Of a stretch of DNA of 64,000 nucleotides, positions 31,608 to 41,159 are shown one piece after another. This stretch comes from Rhodobacter huangdaonensis (GTDB lineage: Bacteria; Pseudomonadota; Alphaproteobacteria; Rhodobacterales; Rhodobacteraceae). The position numbers and the translations under genes are program-made. The notes under the pieces are model-generated. The model was given only the letters and a program-made list of their open reading frames with translations, searched no databases and was not told the DNA's origin. The stretch covers positions 124,001 to 188,000 of the forward strand of contig NZ_SAVA01000008.1 in the NCBI RefSeq assembly GCF_004022465.1, given 5' to 3'. Every line of letters begins with the position of its first letter. Within the stretch, counting starts at the first letter, position 1.

Positions 31608-33392
31608 GTGATCGATCTCGGGCTCAGTCAGACCGCGCAGGCCTATGTCACGCTTGTGATCGTCTTCGGGATGTTCCTGCTTTTCATGCGCGAGGTCTTT
31701 GCCACCGAGGTGATCGCCATCGGCGGCGCGGCGCTTGTGCTGTTGCTCGGCATCGTGCCCTACAAGGACGCGACCGGGGTGCTGTCGAACTCGGCGCCCT
31801 GGACCATCGTGATGATGTTCCTGCTGATGGGCGGGCTGGTGCGCACCGGCGCGCTCGACTGGCTGACGCGCCAGGCCGAACGCCACATCGACGACCGCCC
31901 CTTCTTTGCCGTCATCGCGATCTTCGCCGCGATCGCCGCCGCTTCGGCCTTTCTCAACAACACGCCGGTCGTGGTGCTGATGATCCCGGTGATGATGACG
32001 CTCGCGCGCCGGCTCGGCGTGTCGCCGTCGAAGCTGCTGATCCCGCTTTCCTACGCGGCGATCCTCGGCGGCACGATCACGCTGATCGGGACCTCGACCA
32101 ACCTCTTGGTCGACGGCGTCGCCCGCGCCAAGGGCATGGTCCCCTTCACCATGTTCGAGATCTCGGGCTTCGGCCTTGTCCAGGTGCTGATCGGCGGGCT
32201 TTACATGGGCTTCATCGGCCGGCACGTGCTGCCCGAGCGCACCTCGATGGGGGCGCTGCTCGGCGACCGGCGCAAGCTCAAGTTCTTCACCGAGGTGGCG
32301 CTGCCCGAGGGCTCGTCGCTGATCGGTCATCCGGTGCTCGAGGTCGACCTGTTCAAGCGCGAGGGGGTGCGGGTGATCGACGTGCTGCGTGGCGACGCCT
32401 CGCTGCGCCGCGACCTGCAGAACGCCGTGCTTGCCGCGGGCGACCGGGTCGTCTTGCGCACCGAGATGGCGGAGCTGATGAGCCTGCAGCAGAACGCCGA
32501 CCTGCGCATGGTCGACAAGCTCTCCTCGGTGCAGACCGAGACCGTCGAAGTGCTGATCTCGCCCGGCTGCCGGATGATCGGCCGCTCGCTTGGCGAGCTG
32601 CGCCTGCGCCGCCGCTACGGCGTCTATGTGCTGGCCGCGCACCGCCGCAACCAGAACATCGGCCGCCAGCTCGACGACCTCGTCGTCGTCGTGGGCGACA
32701 CGCTGCTGCTCGAGGGCGCGCCCGAGGACATCGCGCGGCTTGCCGCCGAGATGGACCTCGTCGATGTCTCGAAACCCACGGTGCGGGCGTTCCGGCGCAA
32801 CCGCGCCTGGATCGCCGTCGGCGCGATGGTCGCGGTGGTGGCGCTGTCGGCCTTCGACGTGGCGCCCATCCTGATGCTCTCGACGCTCGCCGTCGCGGTG
32901 ATCCTGCTTGCCCGCGCCGTCGACCCGGACGAGGCTTTCTCCTTCGTCGAGGGGCGGCTGCTGGCGCTGATCTTCGCCATGCTGGTGGTCGGCGTCGCGC
33001 TCGATCACTCTGGCGCGGTCGAGCTGATGGTGAATGCCGTCGCGCCCTGGCTGCAGGGGCTGCCGCCGCATCTGACGCTGCTCGCGGTCTATGCGCTCGG
33101 CTCCTTCCTGACCGAGGTCGTCTCGAACAACGCGGTGGCGGTGATCCTGACCCCGATCGCGATCCAGCTCGGCCACACGCTCGGGCTCGATCCGCGCCCG
33201 CTCGTCGTCGCGGTGATGTTCTCGGCCTCGGCCTCTTTCGCCACGCCGATCGGCTATCAGACGAACACCCTCGTCTATGGTCCGGGCGGCTATCGGTTCT
33301 CCGACTATCTCAAGGTCGGGGCGCCGCTGAACCTGATCCTGGCGCTGACCGCCACCTTCATCATCCCTCTCTTCTGGCCGCTACAGGGGTAA
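31608..33392 (+). CDS. SLC13/DASS-type permease with two TrkA-C domains
   Basis: The 594-residue protein has two membrane halves (about 10-205 and 405-594), each with a family SNT-like loop: FLNNTPVVVLMIPV and VVSNNAVAVILTPI. Between them lie two TrkA-C (RCK_C) domains (about 215-390). This design is shared with transporters of sulfate, dicarboxylates or other anions; the substrate cannot be read from sequence. The start is GTG at 31608 after AAGAGG. A lipoprotein gene begins 4 bases after the stop. Confidence 0.9.
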   Translation: MIDLGLSQTAQAYVTLVIVFGMFLLFMREVFATEVIAIGGAALVLLLGIVPYKDATGVLSNSAPWTIVMMFLLMGGLVRTGALDWLTRQAERHIDDRPFFAVIAIFAAIAAASAFLNNTPVVVLMIPVMMTLARRLGVSPSKLLIPLSYAAILGGTITLIGTSTNLLVDGVARAKGMVPFTMFEISGFGLVQVLIGGLYMGFIGRHVLPERTSMGALLGDRRKLKFFTEVALPEGSSLIGHPVLEVDLFKREGVRVIDVLRGDASLRRDLQNAVLAAGDRVVLRTEMAELMSLQQNADLRMVDKLSSVQTETVEVLISPGCRMIGRSLGELRLRRRYGVYVLAAHRRNQNIGRQLDDLVVVVGDTLLLEGAPEDIARLAAEMDLVDVSKPTVRAFRRNRAWIAVGAMVAVVALSAFDVAPILMLSTLAVAVILLARAVDPDEAFSFVEGRLLALIFAMLVVGVALDHSGAVELMVNAVAPWLQGLPPHLTLLAVYALGSFLTEVVSNNAVAVILTPIAIQLGHTLGLDPRPLVVAVMFSASASFATPIGYQTNTLVYGPGGYRFSDYLKVGAPLNLILALTATFIIPLFWPLQG

Positions 33393-33396
33393 CACC

Positions 33397-33780
33397 ATGC
33401 GCCGCCCGCTTTTCGCCTTCCTTCCCGCCGTGCTGCTTGCCGCCTGTGCCGCGGGCACCCTGCCGCCCGCCAACCCGTCGCGGGTGACGCTGCTCTCGGA
33501 CACGCTCGCCGTGCATTTCTTCGACGGCTCGGTGTGCCGCGCCGACATCCGGCAGGCCGCTTCGGGCCGCTTCGCCGACTGTCCGCAGGCGATGGACTAC
33601 GCCGTCGTCGTGCATCACCCTTCGCTCGCCGCGAACACGCCGCTCGCGCCGCTCTTCGAGCCCTATGCGACGATCACCCTCGATCGTCCGGCCGACGGGC
33701 GGCACTGGGTCTGGCAGACGCCGCAGCCCGGTGAGGGGACGCATCGCAGCACGCCCACGAGCGCAATCCACTATTTCTGA
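33397..33780 (+). CDS. Small lipoprotein coupled to the SLC13 gene
   Basis: The 127-residue protein has a lipoprotein signal with lipobox LLAAC (Cys17). The mature part contains two cysteines (SVCRADI and FADCPQAM) that could form a disulfide, and a Trp-rich end HWVWQTPQ. No family is recognised. The gene starts 4 bases after the SLC13 stop, so the two are probably translated together, and a periplasmic link to transport is possible. Confidence 0.75.
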   Translation: MRRPLFAFLPAVLLAACAAGTLPPANPSRVTLLSDTLAVHFFDGSVCRADIRQAASGRFADCPQAMDYAVVVHHPSLAANTPLAPLFEPYATITLDRPADGRHWVWQTPQPGEGTHRSTPTSAIHYF

Positions 33781-33877
33781 GCCCTGCCGGCCCGCGCCGG
33801 GGCGCCGGGTGCTTGCAGCCCGGCCCCTCGCTGGCTTATAGAGGCCACGATTTCACGGAATTTCCACGGAGAAGGTC

Positions 33878-34618
33878 ATGGCAGGCCATTCGAAATGGGC
33901 GAACATCCAGCACCGCAAGGGCAAGCAGGATGCGATCCGCTCGAAGATGTTCTCGAAGCTGGCGAAGGAGATCACCGTCGCCGCAAAGATGGGCGACCCG
34001 GACCCGGACAAGAACCCGCGCCTGCGTCTGGCGGTGAAGGCGGCGAAGGCCGTCTCGATGCCGAAGGACGTGATCGACCGCGCGATCAAGAAGTCGCAGA
34101 TGGGCGATGCGGCCGACTATACCGAGATCCGTTACGAGGGCTATGGCCCGAACGGCATCGCGATCATCGTCGAGTGCATGACCGACAACCTGAACCGCAC
34201 TGCCTCGAACGTGCGCAGCTATTTCACCAAGGCGGGCGGCAACCTCGGCCAGACCGGCTCGGTCAGCCACGGTTTCGACCGTCTGGGCGAGATCACCTAT
34301 CCGGTCTCGGCGGGCGATGTCGACACGGTGATGATGGCGGCGCTCGAAGCGGGGGCCGATGACGTTGAAAGCGACGAGGACGGCCATTACATCTATTGCG
34401 CCGTCGAAAGCCTGTCGGACGTCTCCGAGGCGCTGGAGAAGACCCTCGGCGAATCGGCCGAGGCGAAGCTGATCTGGAAGCCGCAGGTGACGACCGAGGT
34501 CGACCTTGAGACCGCGCAGAAGCTGATGAAGCTGATCGACACGCTCGAGGAAGATGACGACGTGCAGACGGTGACGCATAATTTCGACGTCCCCGAGGAC
34601 GTGGCGGCGCAGCTCTGA
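33878..34618 (+). CDS. yebC: YebC/PmpR family regulator (TACO1-type)
   Basis: The 246-residue protein has the conserved start MAGHSKWANIQHRKGKQDA and the family's three-domain layout, with NPRLRLAV and YEGYGPNGIA. YebC proteins bind DNA in some bacteria and help ribosomes through proline stretches in others. The ribosome site is GGAGAAGG. ruvC often follows yebC in other genera, but here a repeat and a small gene follow. Confidence 0.95.
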   Translation: MAGHSKWANIQHRKGKQDAIRSKMFSKLAKEITVAAKMGDPDPDKNPRLRLAVKAAKAVSMPKDVIDRAIKKSQMGDAADYTEIRYEGYGPNGIAIIVECMTDNLNRTASNVRSYFTKAGGNLGQTGSVSHGFDRLGEITYPVSAGDVDTVMMAALEAGADDVESDEDGHYIYCAVESLSDVSEALEKTLGESAEAKLIWKPQVTTEVDLETAQKLMKLIDTLEEDDDVQTVTHNFDVPEDVAAQL

Positions 34619-34642
34619 GCGCGCTGCGAATGACGAACGACC

Positions 34643-34688
34643 GGCCCGGCGGAAACGTCGGGCCGTGAGTATTTTTGCCAGGGAAAAG
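34643..34688 (+). repeat. Composite terminator/GAGTATTT repeat, copy 3
   Basis: GGCCCGGCG and CGTCGGGCC form a stem with a GAAA loop (34643-34664), followed at once by GTGAGTATTTTTGCCAGGGA and AAAG. It ends the yebC transcript. The GGAAAAG end can pair with CTTTTCC at 34696-34702. Confidence 0.75.
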
Positions 34689-34746
34689 CCATTGCCTTTT
34701 CCTGGTGCCGGGACTCGAATCCCAGGATCAGCGCCGGGAGGCACAG

Positions 34747-34926
34747 ATGGACTATTCGAAATCGGGCGGGGCGAAGGTTGGCAAGAACACGCCGCGCCAT
34801 GCCGAACACAATGCCAAGGGCTCGGACAAGAACCCCTTCGGCACCGGGGGCAACGCCAAGGCCGAGCTGCTGGCGCGGATGAAGGCCGCGGCGGCCGCCC
34901 GCAAGGACGATGCCGCCAAGGAGTGA
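34747..34926 (+). CDS. Small Lys/Ala-rich protein, unknown
   Basis: The 59-residue protein begins MDYSKSGGAKVGKNTPRHAE and contains SDKNPFGTGGNAKAELL, then an Ala/Lys helix. It is hydrophilic and partly disordered. I have no function for it. The ATG at 34747 follows GGGAGG. Its TGA is directly followed by the stop of the argP-like gene on the other strand. Confidence 0.65.
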   Translation: MDYSKSGGAKVGKNTPRHAEHNAKGSDKNPFGTGGNAKAELLARMKAAAAARKDDAAKE

Positions 34927-35787
34927 TCAGGCCGGCCGCAGCACCCGTGCCGCCGCCGCCCGCATCGCGCGGGTGAGCGGGGCGAGCGGGGCCGCCAGAC
35001 GCCGCGCACTCTGCCAGTACAGCGCCACGGCCAGCGGCTCGGGGTGCAGGGGCACGAGCCGGCCGGCCGCGATTGCGCCGCGCACCAGCACCTCGGGGTT
35101 CATCCCCCAGCCAAGGCCGAGCTCTGCCGCCTCGACGAAGGCGGTGGTGGAGGCGATGCGATGGGCGCGCAGCGGCGGGCTCTGCCCCGTCACCTGCCGC
35201 AGCCAGGCCGCCTGCAACCCGTCCTTCTCGTTGAAGACCAGCGCCGGGGCGCGGGAAAGCGCCGCCGCGCTGAGCCCCTCCGGGAGATGCCGTGCGATGA
35301 AGGCGGGCGAGGCGGTCGCAAGATAGTGCAGCGCGCCGAGCGGGCGCACGTCGCAGCCCGGCACCGCCCGCGCCGAGGAGGTCACGGCCGCCACCACCTC
35401 GCCGCGGCGCAGCCAATCGGCGGAATGGTCCTGATCGTCGATCACCAGATCGAACAGCCGGTCGGGCACCGCGGCCAGCGCCGGCAGCACCCAGGTGGCA
35501 AGACTGTCGGCATTGACCGCGATGCGCAGCACCGGCGCCGCCTCGGGCGGCGCAAGCTCGGCCTCAAGCAGCGCCACCACTTCGGCGTGACGGGCGAGGC
35601 GCAGCCCGGCCTCGGTGCCGGTGCAGGGCGCGCCGCGCACGACGAGCACCGCGCCCACCCGGTCCTCGAGCGCGCGGATGCGCTGCGACACTGCCGAGGG
35701 GGTGACATGCAGCCGCGCCGCCGCCGCCTCGAAGGAACCGGTGGCCAGCACCGCCGAAAGCGCCTCGAGCGCGGCATAGTCGAACAT
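34927..35787 (-). CDS. LysR family regulator, ArgP/LysG type
   Basis: The 286-residue protein has a LysR helix-turn-helix (about 5-60: SFEAAAARLHVTPSAVSQRI) and an effector domain with TSSARAVPGCDVRPLG, as in ArgP (IciA)/LysG. Those proteins sense lysine or arginine and activate a basic amino-acid exporter. It is divergent from a lysE gene with 79 bases between, which supports this role. The ATG at 35787 has AAGGA upstream. Confidence 0.9.
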   Translation of the reverse strand: MFDYAALEALSAVLATGSFEAAAARLHVTPSAVSQRIRALEDRVGAVLVVRGAPCTGTEAGLRLARHAEVVALLEAELAPPEAAPVLRIAVNADSLATWVLPALAAVPDRLFDLVIDDQDHSADWLRRGEVVAAVTSSARAVPGCDVRPLGALHYLATASPAFIARHLPEGLSAAALSRAPALVFNEKDGLQAAWLRQVTGQSPPLRAHRIASTTAFVEAAELGLGWGMNPEVLVRGAIAAGRLVPLHPEPLAVALYWQSARRLAAPLAPLTRAMRAAAARVLRPA

Positions 35788-35866
35788 TAGACATCCTTCA
35801 TCTGGATTAGTCCAATTCAGTAGCGCTGAACCGCGCCCCGTGCGAGGGATTTCGCCGGAGGTGGCC

Positions 35867-36484
35867 ATGACCCATTCATTCCTTGCCGCGCTGGCGGGCT
35901 TTCGCCTTGGCCTTGGCCTGATCGTCGCGATCGGTGCGCAGAATGCCTTCGTGCTGCGCCAGGGGCTGCGGCGCGAGCATGTGTTTGCCGTGGCGCTGTT
36001 CTGTGCGCTCTCGGACGCGGTGCTGATCGCGCTGGGCGTCGCGGGTTTTGCCACGGTGACGGCGCGGCTGCCCGGGCTTGCCGAGGCGCTGCGCTGGGGC
36101 GGCGTCGCCTTCCTGAGCTGGTATGCGATCCGCGCCGCGCGCGCCGCCTGGGTCGGTGGCGCGGCGCTTGATGTGGGGCAGGGGGCGGCGCCATCGCTGG
36201 CCGCGGTGCTGGCGACCGTGGCCGCGCTGACCTGGGCGAACCCGCATGTCTGGCTCGATACCGTGGTGCTTCTGGGCGCGGTTTCGGCGCAGTTCCCAGG
36301 TGAGGGGCTGGCCTTCGGTGCCGGGGCGGCCACGGCCTCGGTCCTGTTCTTCTTTGCGCTGGCCTATGGCGCGCGGCTGCTCGCACCGCTTTTCGCCCGG
36401 CCCGCGGCCTGGCGGTTTCTCGATGCGGGCGTCGCGCTGATCCTCGCCTCGGTCGCGGTGCGGCTCGCCCTCGGTGCCCTGTAA
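35867..36484 (+). CDS. LysE/ArgO family amino-acid exporter
   Basis: The 205-residue membrane protein has about six hydrophobic segments and the family signature LGLIVAIGAQNAFVLRQGLR near the start, with LTWANPHVWLD in the middle. It should export lysine and/or arginine from the cytoplasm under control of the divergent ArgP-type regulator. The ATG at 35867 follows CCGGAGG and was preferred to a GTG at 35840. Confidence 0.92.
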   Translation: MTHSFLAALAGFRLGLGLIVAIGAQNAFVLRQGLRREHVFAVALFCALSDAVLIALGVAGFATVTARLPGLAEALRWGGVAFLSWYAIRAARAAWVGGAALDVGQGAAPSLAAVLATVAALTWANPHVWLDTVVLLGAVSAQFPGEGLAFGAGAATASVLFFFALAYGARLLAPLFARPAAWRFLDAGVALILASVAVRLALGAL

Positions 36485-36534
36485 GCATACAATCGCGGCC
36501 TTGCGGCCGTCTGTCGCAGGCCGCAGAACAAGGC

Positions 36535-37455
36535 ATGCGCACGACATCCGCCCCGACCGTCGAAGGACTGGATCGCCCGGTACAGGGCGTGCTGTGGATG
36601 CTCGCCACCACGCTCAGCTTCACCGGGGTGAATGTGATCGTGCATCTCCTCGGCTCGTCGGTGCCTGCGGCGCAAAGCTCGTTCATCCGCTTCCTCTGGG
36701 GCTGGGTCTTCGTCGCCCCGGCGATCGTGCAGATCGCCCGCAGCCGCTTTCCGGCGCGGGTCTGGGCGCTGTTCGGGCTGCGCGGCTTCCTGCAGGCGAC
36801 GGCGGTGCTGCTGTGGTTCTATGCGATGGCGCGGATCCCGCTCGCCGATGTCACGGCGATCGGCTATCTCAACCCGATCGTGGTGACGATCGGCGGCGCG
36901 CTGCTGCTGGGCGAGGGCTTTGCCTGGCGGCGCGGACTTGCCGTGGCGGTGGCGATCCTCGGTGCGCTGATCATCCTGCGCCCCGGCATCCGCGAGGTGG
37001 CGCCGGGCCATCTCGCGCAGCTGTGCGCGGCCTTCTTCTTCGGCATCGCCTATCTGCTGATGAAGCGGCTCACCACACTCGCCCCGGCGAGCGTCGTGGT
37101 GGCGATGATGACGGTGATGGTCACGCTTTACCTCGCGCCTTTCGCGCTTGCGGTGTGGAGGCCGATGACACTGGCCGAGGTCGCCTGGCTTGGTGCCACC
37201 GCCGCTTTCGCGACGCTCGGCCATTACTGCATGACCCGCGCCTTTGCCGCCGCCCCGGTCGCCGTCACCCAGCCGGTGGCCTTCCTGCAGCTGGTCTGGG
37301 CGGCGCTGGCGGGGGCGCTCTTCTTTGGCGAGCGCATCGACCCCTGGGTCATTTTCGGCGGCGCGCTGATCATCGGCGCGATCAGCTACATGACCTGGCG
37401 CGAGGCACAGCTGAAGCGGCGCGCCACGCCAACAGTGCCCGAGACCAAGGTCTGA
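36535..37455 (+). CDS. EamA/DMT family transporter
   Basis: The 306-residue protein has ten membrane segments in two EamA halves (about 20-145 and 155-290). It shows the usual RGFLQATAVLLWFYAM and the end-of-half FFGERIDPWVIFGGALIIGA. It is a drug/metabolite-type exporter or importer with unknown substrate. The ATG at 36535 has only a weak AAGG upstream. It lies 50 bases after lysE on the same strand. Confidence 0.9.
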   Translation: MRTTSAPTVEGLDRPVQGVLWMLATTLSFTGVNVIVHLLGSSVPAAQSSFIRFLWGWVFVAPAIVQIARSRFPARVWALFGLRGFLQATAVLLWFYAMARIPLADVTAIGYLNPIVVTIGGALLLGEGFAWRRGLAVAVAILGALIILRPGIREVAPGHLAQLCAAFFFGIAYLLMKRLTTLAPASVVVAMMTVMVTLYLAPFALAVWRPMTLAEVAWLGATAAFATLGHYCMTRAFAAAPVAVTQPVAFLQLVWAALAGALFFGERIDPWVIFGGALIIGAISYMTWREAQLKRRATPTVPETKV

Positions 37456-37490
37456 ACGCCCGGCACCGGCGCGTGTCCCGGCTGTCGCGT

Positions 37491-37580
37491 GAGTATTTGG
37501 GCCAAGAAAAAGCCCGGTCCGAACGAGAAAGCCCCCCGTCCCTGGTGCGGACGGGGGGCTTTTTCTTGGCAAAAATACTC
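37491..37580. repeat. Two inverted GAGTATTT repeats (copies 4 and 5) around a terminator
   Basis: Left arm 37491-37515 and right arm 37556-37580 are inverted copies of the repeat and match at 23 of 25 positions. Between them AAAGCCCCCCGTCC (37528-37541) and GGACGGGGGGCTTT (37549-37562) form a strong terminator that ends in a T-run. The right arm shares bases with both structures, so the two foldings exclude each other. The element separates the convergent EamA and choV genes. Confidence 0.85.
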
Positions 37581-37586
37581 AGGCCC

Positions 37587-38620
<1,034 letters not shown>

Positions 38621-38624
<4 letters not shown>

Positions 38625-39457
38625 TTCCGGGCCTCCCGGCGCAGCATGCGGTCGAGGATGATCGCGACCACGACGATGATGAAGCCCGACTCGAAGCCGA
38701 GCGCGGTGTTGACCGAGTTGAGCGCCCGCACCACCGGCACGCCAAGCCCGTTCGCGCCGACAAGGGCGGCGATCACCACCATGCTCAGCGACAGCATGAT
38801 CGTCTGGTTCAGGCCTGCCATGATCTGCGGCGTGGCCCAGGGCAGTTCCACCTTCCACAGCACCTGCCGCGGCGTAGCGCCGAAGGCGCGGGCGGCCTCG
38901 AGGAGCGATTCCGGCGTCGAGACGACGCCGAGATGGGTCAACCGGATCGGCGCGGGCAGCACGAAGATCACCGTGGCGATCAGCCCGGGCACCATGCCGA
39001 TGCCGAAGAACACGATCGCCGGGATCAGATAGACGAAGGTCGGCAGGGTCTGCATCAGATCAAGCACCGGCTGCAGTGCCTTGAACAGGCGCGGGCGGTG
39101 CGCGGCGGCGATACCGATCGGCACGCCGAGGGCCATGCACACGACACAGGCCGAGAGCACCAGCGTCAGGCTTTCCATCGTCGCCTTCCAGTAGCCCTGA
39201 TTGAGGATGAACAGGAACCCCGCGGCGACGAGCGCGGTGGTGCGCCAGCTGCGCTGCACGAGCCAGGTGATCGCGGTGAACACGCCCGCCACGATCAGCG
39301 GATGCGGTGTTTCAAGCACCCACAGGATGCCGTCGATCAGCGCCTGCATCATCGCGGCGAGCGTGTCGAAGAAGCCGCCGGCATTGTCCTTGAGCCAGTC
39401 GAAGATGGTCTTCGCCACCTTGCCGACCGGAATCTTGTTGGCTGTAAGCCAATCCAT
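38621..39457 (-). CDS. choW: Choline ABC transporter permease
   Basis: The 278-residue inner-membrane protein has about six to seven segments and the ABC permease loop EAARAFGATPRQVLWKVELP. The ProW/OpuAB-like QTLPTFVYLIPA segment is clear. It lies between choX and choV in one operon and overlaps choV by four bases. The ATG at 39457 has GGGAG upstream. Confidence 0.93.
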
Positions 39458-39530
39458 CGCGCGATCTCCCTTCGCCGCGGTTGGATGGAGGGGCCCTTCC
39501 GGAGGCCGGAAGGGCCGGCGAGTGCAGCGC

Positions 39531-40460
39531 TTACTTCAGCGCGCCGGCGACGGCGGCCGCGGCGTCACCGCCGTCCTTCGTCGTCACGCCGTCGAGCCAG
39601 GGGGTCACGACATCGGGATGGGCGGCAAGCCATTCCTTCGCGGCCGCACCGGGCTCTTCCCCGTCATCGAGGATCTTGCCCATGATCTCGTTTTCCATCG
39701 GCAGCGAGAAGGCGAGGTTCTGCAGGAACTTGCCGACGTTCGGGCAGTCCGCGACATAGCCCTTGCGGACGTTGGTGTCGACCACCGCGCCGCCGAAATC
39801 GGGGCCGAAGAAGTCGTCGCCGCCGGCCAGATAGGTCATCTTGAAATTGGCGTTCATCGGGTGCGGTTCCCAGCCAAGGAAGACCACCGGCTTGCCGGCC
39901 TTGTCGGCGCGCGCGACCTGGGCGAGCATCCCCTGTTCCGAGCTTTCGACCAGCTCGAAGCCCTTCAGCTTGAAGGCGTCGCCCTCGAGCATGTCGAGGA
40001 TCAGCCGGTTGCCGTCATTGCCCGGCTCGATGCCATAGATCTTGCCGTCGAGATCGGCCTTGTGCGCGGCGAGATCGGCAAAATCCTTGATCCCGAGCGC
40101 GGCGCCCGCGGCATTGGTGGCAAGGGTGTATTTCGCGCCGGTCAGGTTGGTGCGCACCGTCTCGACCGTGCCGTCGTCGCGATAGGGGGCAAGGTCGGCC
40201 TCCATCGAGGGCATCCAGTTGCCGAGGAACACATCGACATCGCCCGAGGCGAGCGCCGAATAGGTCACCGGCACCGAGAGCACCTTGACGTCGGTCTCGT
40301 AGCCGAGCGCCTGCAGCACGGTGGTGGCGACGGCGGTCGTCGAGGTGATGTCGGTCCAGCCGACATCCGAGAAGGTCACCTTGTCGCAACCCGCAGCCAC
40401 GGCGCCCGAGGCAAGGGCGAGCGTGGCGGTGCCGGCCAGAAGAAGGGAACGAAGGATCAT
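39531..40460 (-). CDS. choX: Choline-binding periplasmic protein
   Basis: The 309-residue protein has a signal peptide (cut near AVAA, residue 23). Its mature part has the aromatic-cage pattern of ChoX/ProX: Trp35 in VGWTDITST, Trp82 in LGNWMPS and a later Trp in FLGWEPHPMN, with YGIEPGNDG between. These residues cage the trimethylammonium group. The first gene of the cho operon, it is divergent from betI with a dyad between. The ATG at 40460 follows GGAG. Confidence 0.93.
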   Translation of the reverse strand: MILRSLLLAGTATLALASGAVAAGCDKVTFSDVGWTDITSTTAVATTVLQALGYETDVKVLSVPVTYSALASGDVDVFLGNWMPSMEADLAPYRDDGTVETVRTNLTGAKYTLATNAAGAALGIKDFADLAAHKADLDGKIYGIEPGNDGNRLILDMLEGDAFKLKGFELVESSEQGMLAQVARADKAGKPVVFLGWEPHPMNANFKMTYLAGGDDFFGPDFGGAVVDTNVRKGYVADCPNVGKFLQNLAFSLPMENEIMGKILDDGEEPGAAAKEWLAAHPDVVTPWLDGVTTKDGGDAAAAVAGALK

Positions 40461-40508
40461 GTTGGTCTCCCGTTGGTAGCCCAGATTCAGGGTCAGGCGT
40501 TTTTGTTG

Positions 40509-40522
40509 ATTGACGAGTCAAT
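40509..40522. promoter_or_regulatory. BetI-like operator between choX and betI
   Basis: ATTGAC-GA-GTCAAT is a perfect 6-bp dyad in an AT-rich stretch between divergent choX and betI. Known BetI sites contain ATTGA/TCAAT arms. It would let BetI repress both the transporter and the bet genes until choline is present; binding is inferred. Confidence 0.65.
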
Positions 40523-40577
40523 AAACTTGCCTGTAGCTCCGGATGGCAAGGACTTTTTTCAAGGTGGGTCGCAAACC

Positions 40578-41159
40578 ATGCCGAAGCTGGGGGCAGAGCC
40601 TATTCGACGGGCAGCACTGGTGAAAGCCACGATCGAGACCGTGGGCGAGGCGGGCTCGCTTGAAGTCACGGTCGCGCAGATCGCACGGCGGGCAGGGATG
40701 AGCTCGGCGCTGGCGCATCACTACTTCGGCTCGAAGGAACAGATCTTCCTTGCCGCGATGCGCTCGATCCTGACGCTTTACGGCGCCGAGGTGCGCGGCG
40801 CGCTCTCGACCGCGACGACGGCCGAGAGCCGGCTGCGCGCGATCGTCTCGGGCAGCTTCGCGCCCGGCAGCTTCCGCCGCGAGACGATCTCGGCCTGGCT
40901 GAACTTCTACGTTCTGGCGCAGACCCTGCCCGAGGCGCACCGGCTGCTGCGGGTCTATCAGCGCCGGCTGCGCTCGAACCTGCGCCACGAGCTGCGCCCG
41001 CTGGTGGGCGCGCGGGCTGAGGCGGTGGCGCGCGGCCTCGGCGCGCTGATCGACGGCGTCTACATCCGCGCGGCGCTCGCCGATGGCGCGCCGGACCGGG
41101 CCTATGCGCTCAAAATCGTTACGGAATATCTGGATCGCGAACTGGAGGTGCGGGAATGA
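40578..41159 (+). CDS. betI: Transcriptional repressor BetI
   Basis: The 193-residue TetR-type protein has the BetI start (RRAALVKATIETVGEAGSLE), the helix-turn-helix IARRAGMSSALAHHYFGSKE and the C-terminal choline-sensing domain with FYVLAQTLPE. It starts the betI-betB-betA operon and overlaps betB by four bases (ATGA). The AAGGTGG site lies some way upstream of the ATG. It likely acts at the 40509-40522 dyad. Confidence 0.93.
   Translation: MPKLGAEPIRRAALVKATIETVGEAGSLEVTVAQIARRAGMSSALAHHYFGSKEQIFLAAMRSILTLYGAEVRGALSTATTAESRLRAIVSGSFAPGSFRRETISAWLNFYVLAQTLPEAHRLLRVYQRRLRSNLRHELRPLVGARAEAVARGLGALIDGVYIRAALADGAPDRAYALKIVTEYLDRELEVRE

Noticed and set aside
34703..34723. On the minus strand, a T-arm-like sequence (GGGATTCGAGTCCC) followed by GGCACCA, suggesting a tRNA 3' end or an attachment site
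   Set aside because: The base pair next to the T-loop would be A-C, and no anticodon arm, D-arm or acceptor partner lies at the right distance. It overlaps the flank of repeat copy 3, and no integrase is near.
35840..35866. GTG start for the LysE-type exporter
   Set aside because: The ATG at 35867 follows CCGGAGG at good distance and starts the first membrane segment directly.
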